From contig CM047431.1 of assembly GCA_026168455.1 (NCBI GenBank), positions 24,307,365-24,371,364 of the forward strand: a stretch of DNA of 64,000 nt, in the 5' to 3' direction. The notes under the pieces were generated by a model. That model was not told the DNA's origin. It searched no databases and saw only the letters and a program-made list of their open reading frames with translations. This DNA is from Theocolax elegans (lineage: Eukaryota > Arthropoda > Insecta > Hymenoptera > Cerocephalidae). Position 1 is the first letter of the stretch. Every line of letters starts with the position of its first letter. The translations under genes and the position numbers were made by a program. Positions 55,156 to 64,000 of this stretch are shown here, one piece after another.

Positions 55156-55222
55156 AGGCGTTTCGTCCTCGATCTCCAGCTTGGACTCCTCAGTACGGAA
55201 CTGGAGCTTACCTTAGACGCCT
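55156..55222 (-). ncRNA. Hammerhead ribozyme, copy 12 (variant)
   Basis: 67 nt: two bases lost in loop I and one mismatch in stem I (CCGTA for CCTTA). Core intact; probably weaker. Confidence 0.75.
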
Positions 55223-55540
55223 GTCGCAAGATTGATATGCGACGCCAGCAAGATGTTCTGCGGCTATATATATAGAAAACAGACGACGATCTCTCCAACG
55301 AGTGTAGAGAGATAGTCGTCTCCTCTGGTGGTGGGAAAAGCCACCAGCCAGAGCGCGAATTTTTAGACCGTATCGCGAGTTATTTGTTACAAATTTTAAC
55401 GTTCGGTAATATGTATATGTATAATAATATCGGTCTCTCCGAATCAAATGCTTTACTTTTAGAATAAAGCAGGCCTATCGTACTCTTTGTCCACTATGGT
55501 TGGTGGAATTTCCCAGAGCACGGCCTTTTAAAATAATTAA

Positions 55541-55609
55541 AGGCGTTTCGTCCTCGATCTCCAGCTTGGACTCCTCAGTAAGGAACTGGAGATCTTACCT
55601 TAGAAGCCT
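55541..55609 (-). ncRNA. Hammerhead ribozyme, copy 13 (variant)
   Basis: A substitution at plus-strand 55605 (AGAAGCCT for AGACGCCT) breaks the stem III pair next to the cleavage site and changes GTC to TTC. Possibly inactive. Confidence 0.7.
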
Positions 55610-55787
55610 GTCGCAAGATGATATGCGACGCCAGCAAGATGTTCTGCGGCTATATATATAGAAAACAGACGACGATCTCTCCAACGAGTGTAGAGAGATA
55701 GTCGTCTCACTCTGGTGGTGGGAAAAGCCACCAGCCAGAGCGCGAATTTTTAGACCGTATCGCGAGTTATTTGTTACAAAATTTTAA

Positions 55788-56010
55788 CCGGAATCTATTT
55801 TATATTTATGGCGTGCGTGTTTTAATAATAGATTCCTTCGGAAGAGGTAGCTGCCCCACCTCTCCTCCCTTTTAAAGAAAATTATAATAACTTTTTTTCT
55901 TTATATATGTGATGCGGCGAAATAATAATTATTGTTTTAAATAAGATGAATTTATCGTTCGGTGATATGTATATGTGTAATGTATATAATATCGGTCTCT
56001 CCGAACGAAA
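55788..56010 (+). repeat. X segment 3
   Basis: Near-identical to X segment 1; together with the inverted cluster that follows it repeats 53099-54467 at a distance of 2,689 bp. Confidence 0.85.
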
Positions 56011-56148
56011 ACGTCGCACTCTGGCTGGTGGTTTTTCCCACCACCAGATGGAGACGACTATCTCTCTACACTCGTTGGAGAGATTGTCGTCTCTTTTCTA
56101 TATATAGCCGCAGAATATCTTGCTGGCGTCGCGGGTTCATCTTGCGAC

Positions 56149-56217
56149 AGGCGTCTAAGGTAAGATCTCCAGTTCCTTACTGAGGAGTCCAAGCTGGAGA
56201 TCGAGGACGAAACGCCT
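56149..56217 (+). ncRNA. Hammerhead ribozyme, copy 14
   Basis: Core and stems intact. Confidence 0.88.
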
Positions 56218-56535
56218 TTAATTATTTTAAAAGGCCGTGCTCTGGGAAATTCCACCAACCATAGTGGACAAAGAGTACGATAGGCCTGCTTTATTCTAAA
56301 AGTAAAGCATTTGGTTCGGAGAGACCGATATTATTATACATATACATATTACCGAACGTTAAAATTTTGTAACAAATAACTCGCGATACGGTCTAAAATT
56401 CGCGCTCTGGCTGGTGGCTTTTCCCACCACCAGAGGGAGACGACTTTCTCTCTACACTCGTTGGAGAGATCGTCGTCTGTTTTCTATATATATAGCCGCA
56501 GAATATCTTGCTGGCGTCGCATATCATCTTGCGAC

Positions 56536-56604
56536 AGGCGTCTAAGGTAAGATCTCCAGTTCCTTACTGAGGAGTCCAAGCTGGAGATCGAGGACGAAAC
56601 GCCT
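56536..56604 (+). ncRNA. Hammerhead ribozyme, copy 15
   Basis: Core and stems intact. Confidence 0.88.
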
Positions 56605-56923
56605 TTAATTATTTTAAAAGACCGTGCTCTGGGAAATTCCACCAACCATAGTGGACAAAGAGTACGATAGGCCTGCTTTATTCTAAAAGTAAAGCATTTG
56701 GTTCGGAGAGACCGATATTATTATACATATACATATTACCGAACGTTAAAATTTTGTAACAAATAACTCGCGATACGGTCTAAAAATTCGCGCTCTGGCT
56801 GGTGGCTTTTCCCACCACCAGAGGGAGACGACTTTCTCTCTACACTCGTTGGAGAGATCGTCGTCTGTTTTCTATATATATAGCCGCAGAACATCTTGCT
56901 GGCGTCGCATATCATCTTGCGAC

Positions 56924-56992
56924 AGGCGTCTAAGGTAAGATCTCCAGTTCCTTACTGAGGAGTTCTAGCTGGAGATCGAGGACGAAACGCCT
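56924..56992 (+). ncRNA. Hammerhead ribozyme, copy 16
   Basis: Same stem II wobble variant as copy 10 (GTTC/GGAC), as expected if the two inverted clusters are duplicates. Confidence 0.85.
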
Positions 56993-57145
56993 TTAATTAT
57001 TTTAAAAGGCCGTGCTCTGGGAAATTCCACCAACCATAGTGGACAAAGAGTACGATAGGCCTGCTTTATTCTAAAAGTAAAGCATTTGGTTCGGAGAGAC
57101 CGATATTATTATACATATACATATTACCGAACGTTAAAATTTTGT

Positions 57146-57160
57146 AACATTTGCATTTAT
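57146..57160. repeat. Right target duplication of the ribozyme array
   Basis: AACATTTGCATTTAT, identical to 50505-50519. Confidence 0.88.
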
Positions 57161-57450
57161 TTTTATTTTTTTCATTACTTTTATTATTATTGCTCTTAAT
57201 TTTGTTTTTAGTGTTATTTATAGTTTTAATAATCCTTTTTGTGTCTTTTTCACTGTTTTTACTGGTGTCACGTCCAGACTTGTACCAACTACCATAAAAA
57301 TTGTTACAAGAAGGCAAATGGTTAATAAACCATTCGCGTTCTATTCGCTCTTGTTTGACTAGGACTAGCCTTATGTCTCTGGGAGTAGCGAGCGAAGATA
57401 TTTTGAGAGTTGAGATGTAGGATATAATGTGGGATAAATAAAGTAATATA
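57161..57450 (-). pseudogene. LINE-F region upstream of the endonuclease
   Basis: The minus-strand frame (ISSLATPRDIRLVLVKQERI, INHLPSCNNFYGSWYKSGRD, then an Asn/Lys-rich run ending NKNKCKC) is open from about 57450 to the array. It continues on the other side as CKCSNTNTSD at about 50510, collapsing one copy of the duplication. This suggests an ORF1-like region read in one frame with the endonuclease. The family of this upstream part is not recognised. Confidence 0.5.
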
Positions 57451-58020
57451 TGTTTTATTTCGTATTAATCATGCATTATTTATTTAAATTTGTTAACACA
57501 ATAATATAACGTTCTCTTTTAAATGAACATGTGTAATTAAACTCTTCTAGCTTTTTAATGGACAGAGACACACATAAAATTACACTATTTAATTAACAAA
57601 TGCATAAAATTATTTAAGACAAATAACAGTTTTAATTTTGATTAAATAAACAATTGTACTGCGAACACGTTAACAAATTATAGAATAAAATATACACAAG
57701 ATTATTTTTTATAAACATTAATAATTAATAATCGAAATAAGAATTATTATAATTAAATGCAGATTAAATTAAAAATTGCTGCCGTTGAAAACATGAATAA
57801 TTGTCAATAAATTGCGATTAAAACCATTAATATTACAAATAAAATGCAATGCAAAAATTAATTATTATAAATAAATTGCAGTTCCAAATAATAATTGTTG
57901 TAAGAGAAAACGGTTGGTTCAATGATTGAAATAACATAAAATATCAGGTTTGCCTTTACGAATATTACAAGCGTATAGATAGTCGAAAAGAATATACCTT
58001 AAGTACCCAAATATATATAC
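57451..58020. other. AT-rich spacer
   Basis: No gene, tandem repeat or element end recognised. Confidence 0.5.
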
Positions 58021-58060
58021 GGTGAGGGACGAAGGTCTGCCTCGAACATGGATAGCGGTG

Positions 58061-58318
58061 TCAAATGGCTCGACAATGTCCTGCTAGACCTGCGACGTCG
58101 ACGTTAGGTGCGTATGCTTTTGTAATCCGATGATTGCCAGATGTCGAAGTCGTAGTTCCTTGACTATGGCTCGTAGATGTCAACGATGCGTCCCGATCCC
58201 CGAATACAAGATCTCTCTTGATTTTGAATGCGTATTTCTTTAAAGTCCGAGTAGCAGTGCCACGCCCTCGGATAAAAATCAAAGAGTTGACTAGCAGAGC
58301 TTCGCCTTGCGAAAGCAT
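58061..58318 (-). CDS. Small ORF of 85 residues, unknown
   Basis: Starts MLSQGEALLV and includes FIRGRGTATRTLKKYAFKIK, then a Ser/Thr-rich stretch. Base composition is more balanced than the AT-rich flanks on both sides, which hints at real coding or a transposed fragment. No domain recognised. It might be a gag fragment or an exon; there are no upstream elements to decide. Confidence 0.25.
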   Translation of the reverse strand: MLSQGEALLVNSLIFIRGRGTATRTLKKYAFKIKRDLVFGDRDASLTSTSHSQGTTTSTSGNHRITKAYAPNVDVAGLAGHCRAI

Positions 58319-58329
58319 TTTTTGTTTAG

Positions 58330-60240
58330 AATTTTCTTTTCAGCCATTATAAACAAAGATTCACTTTTAATATAATATAATATATAATTGAGAAATAGTT
58401 AATTTAGTTTCATAAGAAAAAAGATACAATCGAGACATGAAAAAATAAAATGAGCAATATATAAGTGACAGTGCGAAAACAGAGAAGGCTAAGTAGGCTC
58501 ATGTAGAACCATGCTCCTATATCTTAGGAGAAAGAGTAGACTACACTAAATAAACGGTACGGCGGAATAACCCAAGCAGTTATGGAACTGCTCGATGCTT
58601 GCGCATCATAGAATTATGGCAGCAACGTTCGTTTTTATTCGCTTAATTCGATTATGTTTCACTTTATAATGACTAATTTACACTCTTTTTATTTCTATAT
58701 TTTGAAGAATAGTTTAAATATTCTTCATTTTCTTGATTTTATTTAAACTAACAACTGTAGAAACTTATTTGTTATGTTCAAGTAAATGAAGAAAAATCGT
58801 TTGAATTTGTTTACTTGTTAGTTCTAAATGAAAAAAAATTAATTTCGAATAATAATTAAATAAATACACCAGAATTTTACTACTAATTATATTATTTTTG
58901 CATTTCTTTTTTCAAAAAATATTGTTTATCTGTATCAATTATTACTATTCCATTTGTATATACCATTCGAAACAATTAGCATACCTATTGTTTATAAATG
59001 AGAGGAAAATCTTCTAATGTGCCTGTCTTAGATTTTATATTATTAGTTCTATATAAAAATTGAATAATCGTATGGAATTAATCGTATGAAAATAAGTGAT
59101 ATTTATTTTTTTTTAAACCTTTTTTTTATATACATTGTTTGTTTAAATCATTACTTATGAACAAAGTATTAGATTGAACACTAGTATGAACTACATTGGC
59201 ATAAACACTAAATTGTACAATTTTAATTATTATGTTTATTAATAGTTGAATTTTGAACCTTTTCCACAAAATTAACTAATCTATCGAATTTCTGCTGCAT
59301 TTTTTATTAAAATCAATATCAGAAAAAATTTTTTTATACTTTAAATTTGAATCCATGGTTTTATCCGACATATGTATTGAAGCTATCTTTGAATTTATTT
59401 TACTTAATTTTCTTAATAAATTTCTCTTTTCAATATTTAATTTTGATAAATTCCTTCTTTTCCCGCCTCTTCTCGTTTCTTTGTAATCATTATTTTTTGT
59501 ACCTAGTGCCTAGTGTTATATTTTTTTTTTTTTAGTATGCCAAACTTTCCTTATATATTTATAGTATAACTAATTAACAGAATTACTAGAGTCAAGGTGA
59601 GTTCAGTTGTACTTATTTATATAGGTTTACATTTTGAATGGTATGTAGGAAGGATAAGTGACGGTGTTGCTGGATCATTTACCGCAACGAGGAGGAAAGG
59701 GTGCAATTAAGTACTCCTTAGGAAGGATAGGATATAGGTTTTAGGTTTAGTGATATGTTAGACTCCAATGATTCTATTTTATTGTAAATCATCTTTTTTT
59801 TATCTTAAATATTTTTTTTATAGCAATTAAATTTAAATTTGACCAAGCTCAACTGACATCGAAAATTTAAACCTTTTCCTTACTTTCCTTCGTACATTAA
59901 CGTCATTGTTATCTTAGCCGAGATGAGTAAAGAGAATAAGACCTTATTTTTTTTATTTGCCTTATTCGTGTCCAATTTAATAATCGCGTATTTATTTAAT
60001 TTAAATGACTATATGCTTTTCTTGTAATAATTTTCTGTATAATAAAAAATATTATTTCCTTGTAGTTTATTTCCGTCGTTAATTCAGATATATACATATT
60101 ATTTTTATATCGTTTTTTTTGTATCAAGTCAGATAGATTGAAATAATTTTGTTTTAAGTAGAATGTATGCCAATTGTGATTAAAAGATAATAAATATTAT
60201 TCTTTATTGTTTAAATGAATTTATCTTTCGTCCAAGTAAT
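58330..60240. other. AT-rich, no gene seen
   Basis: Runs of T/A and short Leu/Phe-rich frames only. A small less-AT patch (59640-59730) has no recognisable content. Confidence 0.5.
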
Positions 60241-60420
60241 CTTTAGTAAAAAAGTAGCTTTATTGATCGTCACTAACACAGTTGTTAACAGAATTTTGCC
60301 GACGTTTCGGACGTTTTATCGCCGTCCCTTTTCAAGGCTAAAAAGTATATAAATTACAGTTTAAAAAATAGAAATAAATTAGTTAAAACGTACAACGAAA
60401 CATTTTACTCGATGTCCAAA
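60241..60420 (-). repeat. Possible 3' end of an unclassified repeat
   Basis: Minus strand: GAAAAGGGACGGCGATAAAA, CGTCCGAAACGTCGGC and then CAATAAAGCT, a polyadenylation-like end. Weak, listed because it contrasts with the AT-rich flank. Confidence 0.25.
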
Positions 60421-60855
60421 ACAACTTCACACACTCACCAAATTGAAAAAAAACACAACATTTCACTCGTGTGGTTACATTTCGGCAAAAGAATTACACA
60501 TCAATCTATAAAAATTAACAAATCAAATTCAATTCTTGCATTAAAACAATAATTTTTATATAAAACAATTTAATAAATATCTTTTAACTACCTACATTGT
60601 CACCATCAGAACACTCGTTTTTTAGAAAAATGTACATAGGACCTCCCCGAAGGGAGTCCCAAGTCACAATTAACATTCATAATGCTAACGGACTCGTGCC
60701 TAACCTCTTACCAATACATCCACAATATATTCGTCCCGTACATCATTAATAATAAATATTATTCTATTGACAACCTTTTAGAACTGTAAAATATATATAT
60801 GTGCGTGTACATATTCACAAGCACATTGGGGCTATTATATACATATGTTTAGGCA

Positions 60856-61854
60856 CTACAAAGGCTCCATATATGAATATCTTAACCTATTAACATGCAC
60901 TATTTTCGTTTTATTATGAGCTAGCTCTATTTTTACATTTCCCTTGTTATTAACTATTTCTAAAATTCGATGTGGTCCAGTATATTGATTGCCTAGTTTG
61001 TATTTCTTCCCTCCTTTTAATAACCAGACATTATCCCCTGCCTGAAATTCTTGATGATTGGCTTTCCTGTTGTAATAGAATTTCGACCTATGTTTAGAGG
61101 TTATTAATTTTTCTCGTGCGATTCCCTGTATTTCATTTAAACGTTGTCGTAAATTTATAATGTAATCATCATAAGTTGGAACTCGTTCTTGTACTCTAAA
61201 GGTTCGTTTGATGGTAGTCGCGCTTTTCGTGCAAAAACAATTTTAAAGGGTGTGTAGAGATGACCCTCATGTACCGACGTATTATATGAAAACGCGGCTA
61301 ATTCGCATAACTCATCCCATGCGTCATTTCTTTCTATCATTGTTTTTAAATAATCTGCTAAGCTGCTATGAAAACGCTCAACGGCGTTGGACTGAGGGTG
61401 ATAAGCCGTGGTTTTAACTTGTTAAATCTTAAAAATTTTCGCTACTTCTCTCATCAGACTACTTAAAAATGAGGTACCTTGGTCGGATATAATTAACAAT
61501 GGGGCGCTAAAAATTGAAAAGTGTCGACGAACTAACGCTTCGGCGATCGATGCCGCGGTCGCGTCTGGTATGGGTATCGCCATACAGTATTTTGAAAGGT
61601 TGCATTGAATGGTTATTATATTATTGTTATTATTTCGAGATCTGGGAAATGGTCCCACAAGATCGACCGATGTGGATTCCATCGCCGAGTACCGGAGTAT
61701 CTGTTATTATCATACGTTGTTTAGTTTTAACACGAACCAACTTTTTTAGTTGGCAAGTTAAACAATGTCTAATGTAGTTTTGCACGTCTTTCTTAATATC
61801 TGGCCAATAGAAACGTTGTTTTATACGTTTATAGGTTTTTGTTACCTCTTCCAC
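60856..61854 (-). pseudogene. Ty3/Gypsy integrase fragment
   Basis: Minus strand: RIKQRFYWPDIKKDV and IRHCLTCQLKK (zinc-binding), then after a frame change STSVDLVGPFPRSR (first Asp), LLIISDQGTSFLSSL (second Asp) and YHPQSNAVERFHSSL (Glu), continuing FSYNTSVHEGHLYTPF. After another shift near 61190 come FQAGDNVWLLKGGKKY and QYTGPHRILEIV (GPY/F), ending at a TAG at 60856-60858. A stop at about 61423 and two shifts kill it. RT and RNase H are missing beyond 61854. A possible LTR start TGTGACTTGGGA lies at 60668 (minus). Unrelated in sequence to the AT-rich Gypsy at 22-27 kb. Confidence 0.85.
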
Positions 61855-62450
61855 ACATTTTATGAATCCTAAACAAATAATTATTTTTACATTAATTTTT
61901 TGTAGAGTTATACTTAGTAGTCATTGATATTTTTACTCACTATGAAGTGATAATTTTAATAAATTGTTAAATTTTTATGACAATACGAATCGGAAGCTAT
62001 AATCTATATACCTGCTCTATAAAAATTTAGTATACAATAAAAATTTCCGTGTATTTATTTGCACATTTAAATTAGAAAATTGTTTTTTTGCTGTATAAAC
62101 TTATAATTAAAAAAAATTCTGTGTACCTTTAATGCATACTATTAATAGAAATATGCATATCTTGTATACTTATAATCAATTTTTGTATATTTATATTTTA
62201 TAAAATTAAATTGTGCATTCTTATTGCACATTCACTTAAAAAAGGGGTACAACTACTATAAATTTCTTTTTTATTCAATTGTCTAATAAAAATTGCTTAC
62301 TATTTTTAAACAATCTGTGCAAAAGTGATCTGACACCTGTCACAGAATTAGTTCTATGCAATAAATAAAATAATATAGCACAACCACCCCCTTTCTAGAA
62401 CCTACATATCCGAGTACCGCACACACATATTACCCTATTTACATCCCAAT
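61855..62450. other. AT-rich spacer
   Basis: No gene or repeat boundary identified. Confidence 0.5.
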
Positions 62451-62739
62451 AACGCAAACCTTACCTAATAATGTCCCCATGAATTTATGCCCCACTTTTT
62501 ACTACAATCCATTACCGAAGCATTCTCAATAAAGAGACAAGCAGCTATTATTGGCCTGGTTGACCAGGAACGAGCTCAAGTAACTAGGACAAACACCAGC
62601 ATTAGCTCTCCAAAAGCCCAGAAGTTGATCAAATAGGAGGCAAACAGGTCCTTATCCAATCAGCAGCTCTACGAGCTCAATCAAGTCCAAGTCTGAGGAA
62701 CAGCAGCACGTACTCTGAGTGGCTCCGTTGACTGATGAC

Positions 62740-63000
62740 GCCTCGTGCAGGGTTTTCTGTGAAAATATTAAAAAATAAGAAGGAGCACACTACTAGGGAA
62801 TGGGATACTGGGGAACAGGAAGCAAGAACGTATAAAAAGGAATACAATTGCCTGCTGATATGAACTGAGAGGTTAGGGGAACACTAACCTTTCCACCTGT
62901 AATATAACTATATAAATCACTGTAAGCTCCTACGGCTAACTAACTTACCTATAAATAGCCCCCGGAACCCCACGTTAATCTTATATCGAGCCAGCGTCGA
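62740..63000 (-). repeat. Intron-bearing repeat, copy B
   Basis: Minus-strand relative of 34440-34900. It keeps GTGGGGTT, donor AG/GTAAGT (GT at 62948), CCGTAGGAG, GTTAGTGTTCCCC, AACCTCTCA, an acceptor TTTTCACAG ending at 62757 and CTGCACGAGG after it. Intron length is 192 bp. It may belong to the Gypsy element whose integrase is at 60.9-61.9 kb (same strand), as its leader, with the middle deleted; this is inference. Confidence 0.6.
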
Positions 63001-63130
63001 AGAAGAAGCACCACGTCATCAACAGCACAATGATGAACCCGTTGACAGCTGGGCAAGAAGCGCAATCGGACACGTATACCGACAGCCGAACGCACGGGCA
63101 AACGCTCGCATCATGTCAATACCAGCGCAA

Positions 63131-64000
63131 TGCGCATGATGATGATATAGTCTTTATTTGGGTACAAATTGGGAAAATATCCCCGAGTACACTGCAGTAA
63201 CTAATAGAGAACATCAACATAGACTATACGTCGCAAAAACATTAGTTGTGCGTTTGAATAAAAAGAATAAAAACAGTAAATATAATTAAAAAGCTAGCGA
63301 TGAAGCCTAAAGGTAGCGCAAAAATAACTTTGTAATATAAAATATATAGGTAAATTAAAACAATTTAACAATAATTAAAAACAATATATATATATACACA
63401 CACACAATAAAAGATGGGAAAACTATTTAACATAATTTTTGCTAGAAACGCAGAATAAAACGCAATAACTGAGAACTAAATTACTTAAATTAGTAGCTTA
63501 AACTAACAAGGCGAACCGTGATTTCAGGCGTGAGGCATCTCTGGGACCACAATATCTGAGGCCTCTCCCCACTCAATCCTCTGACGCCAATGCCGTCTGT
63601 TGAGCTCGATGAGGGAAGACAGCAGTTGGGATCTAAATGAAGGGAAGGAGATGTCAAGGCTGATGTTAGGAAGCGAGTTTATAATTTTAGTGGCTGAAAT
63701 GACGAACGACTTATGGAGAGCTTCGGTTCGGGGAGGAAGGTACATAAGTGGGTTGGGGACATGACGAGAGGAGGATCTAATGTCAGGGGTAGTTTTGATG
63801 AAGTGGGAAGCTAAATAAAGGGGAGAATTATGAGAGATGACGTTGAATACAAGGGTACCGATGATAAGGTTACGTCTGAGCTCCGCAGACAGCCATTCCA
63901 ACTTTAGACGATAAGGTGCAACATATGCACGACGTGGCATATTTTCCCAAACAAACCTCATGCAGGCATTGAGAAGGCGTTGCAATTGAAGACATTTTGT
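63131..64000 (-). mobile_element. LINE-G 3' end, relative of LINE-C, runs off the window
   Basis: The frame 63985-63524 reads LQRLLNACMRFVWENMPRRA, LEWLSAELRRN and LPPRTEALHKSFVISATKII, closely matching LINE-C's C-terminus. The 3' UTR extends to an AATAAAG and a short (ATC)n tail at about 63140. Upstream coding lies beyond 64000. Confidence 0.85.

Larger units (their letters stand above)
50520..57145. mobile_element. Composite array of 388-bp hammerhead-ribozyme units (retrozyme/Penelope-LTR-like)
   Basis: Four clusters of a 388-bp unit: plus (50520-53098, seven units, one with a 118-bp deletion), inverted (53326-54456, three), plus (54681-55787, three), inverted (56011-57145, three). Each orientation switch is marked by an X segment (53099, 54468, 55788). 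A 15-bp direct duplication borders the whole array; without it the LINE-F frame rejoins. Every full unit carries a hammerhead ribozyme, sense in the inverted clusters and antisense in the plus clusters. Units also hold several long hairpins, e.g. CTCTGG-x2-GGTGG/CCACC-x-CCAGAG, GACGAC/GTCGTC, GTCGCA/TGCGAC and TGCTTTA/TAAAGCA, so the RNA should be highly self-paired. No protein is encoded. Confidence 0.85.

Overview
The window is eukaryotic, almost certainly from an insect. The only host-gene piece I recognise is one exon of an LDAH-type (lipid droplet-associated hydrolase) gene, 8080-8271 on the minus strand. The rest is a graveyard of nested transposable elements. The mix (BEL/Pao and Ty3/Gypsy LTR elements, several Jockey/CR1-group LINEs, piggyBac-type and TA-flanked palindromic MITEs) fits arthropods and would fit an ant or other hymenopteran. 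That placement is inference.

Layout. 1-3.4 kb: a LINE RNase H domain split by a second LINE (LINE-A, minus). 4.0-6.9 kb: LINE-B (plus) with ORF1 and ORF2, cut off by a GC-rich LTR-like block (6.9-8.0 kb). 8.1 kb: the LDAH exon. 9.85-17.93 kb: a complete but broken BEL/Pao element (minus) with 5-bp target duplications GGATG. A 1.4-kb solo LTR (duplication AGAT) sits in its integrase. 18.1-33.2 kb: LINE-C and LINE-D (both minus), separated and followed by (TC)n tracts. LINE-D is split by an 8.6-kb Gypsy-type insertion (21929-30554, duplication GACT) and again by a piggyBac-like MITE (31480-33013, TTAA). The Gypsy insertion carries a 5S-derived SINE and a 1.64-kb palindromic MITE.

33.3-38.8 kb: tandem and inverted repeats, an intron-bearing repeat, a structured tandem pair and LINE-E (minus). 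39.2-49.2 kb: a 10-kb satellite of 59-bp monomers with higher-order repeats. 49.7-57.4 kb: LINE-F (minus) split by a 6.6-kb array of 388-bp units with a 15-bp target duplication. 57.4-64 kb: AT-rich sequence, a Gypsy integrase fragment, a second intron-bearing repeat and the 3' end of a LINE related to LINE-C.

Most striking: (1) each full 388-bp unit at 50.5-57.1 kb carries a hammerhead ribozyme with every invariant core nucleotide present, 15 copies in four clusters of alternating orientation. The array looks like an animal retrozyme or Penelope-LTR-like element. (2) The Gypsy insertion has five different-sequence, same-shape hairpins in its leader (22109-22467), with compensatory stem changes around a shared loop motif. 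(3) That insertion is bounded by a perfect 91-bp inverted repeat instead of direct LTRs, as if integrated through two copies of the same LTR end.
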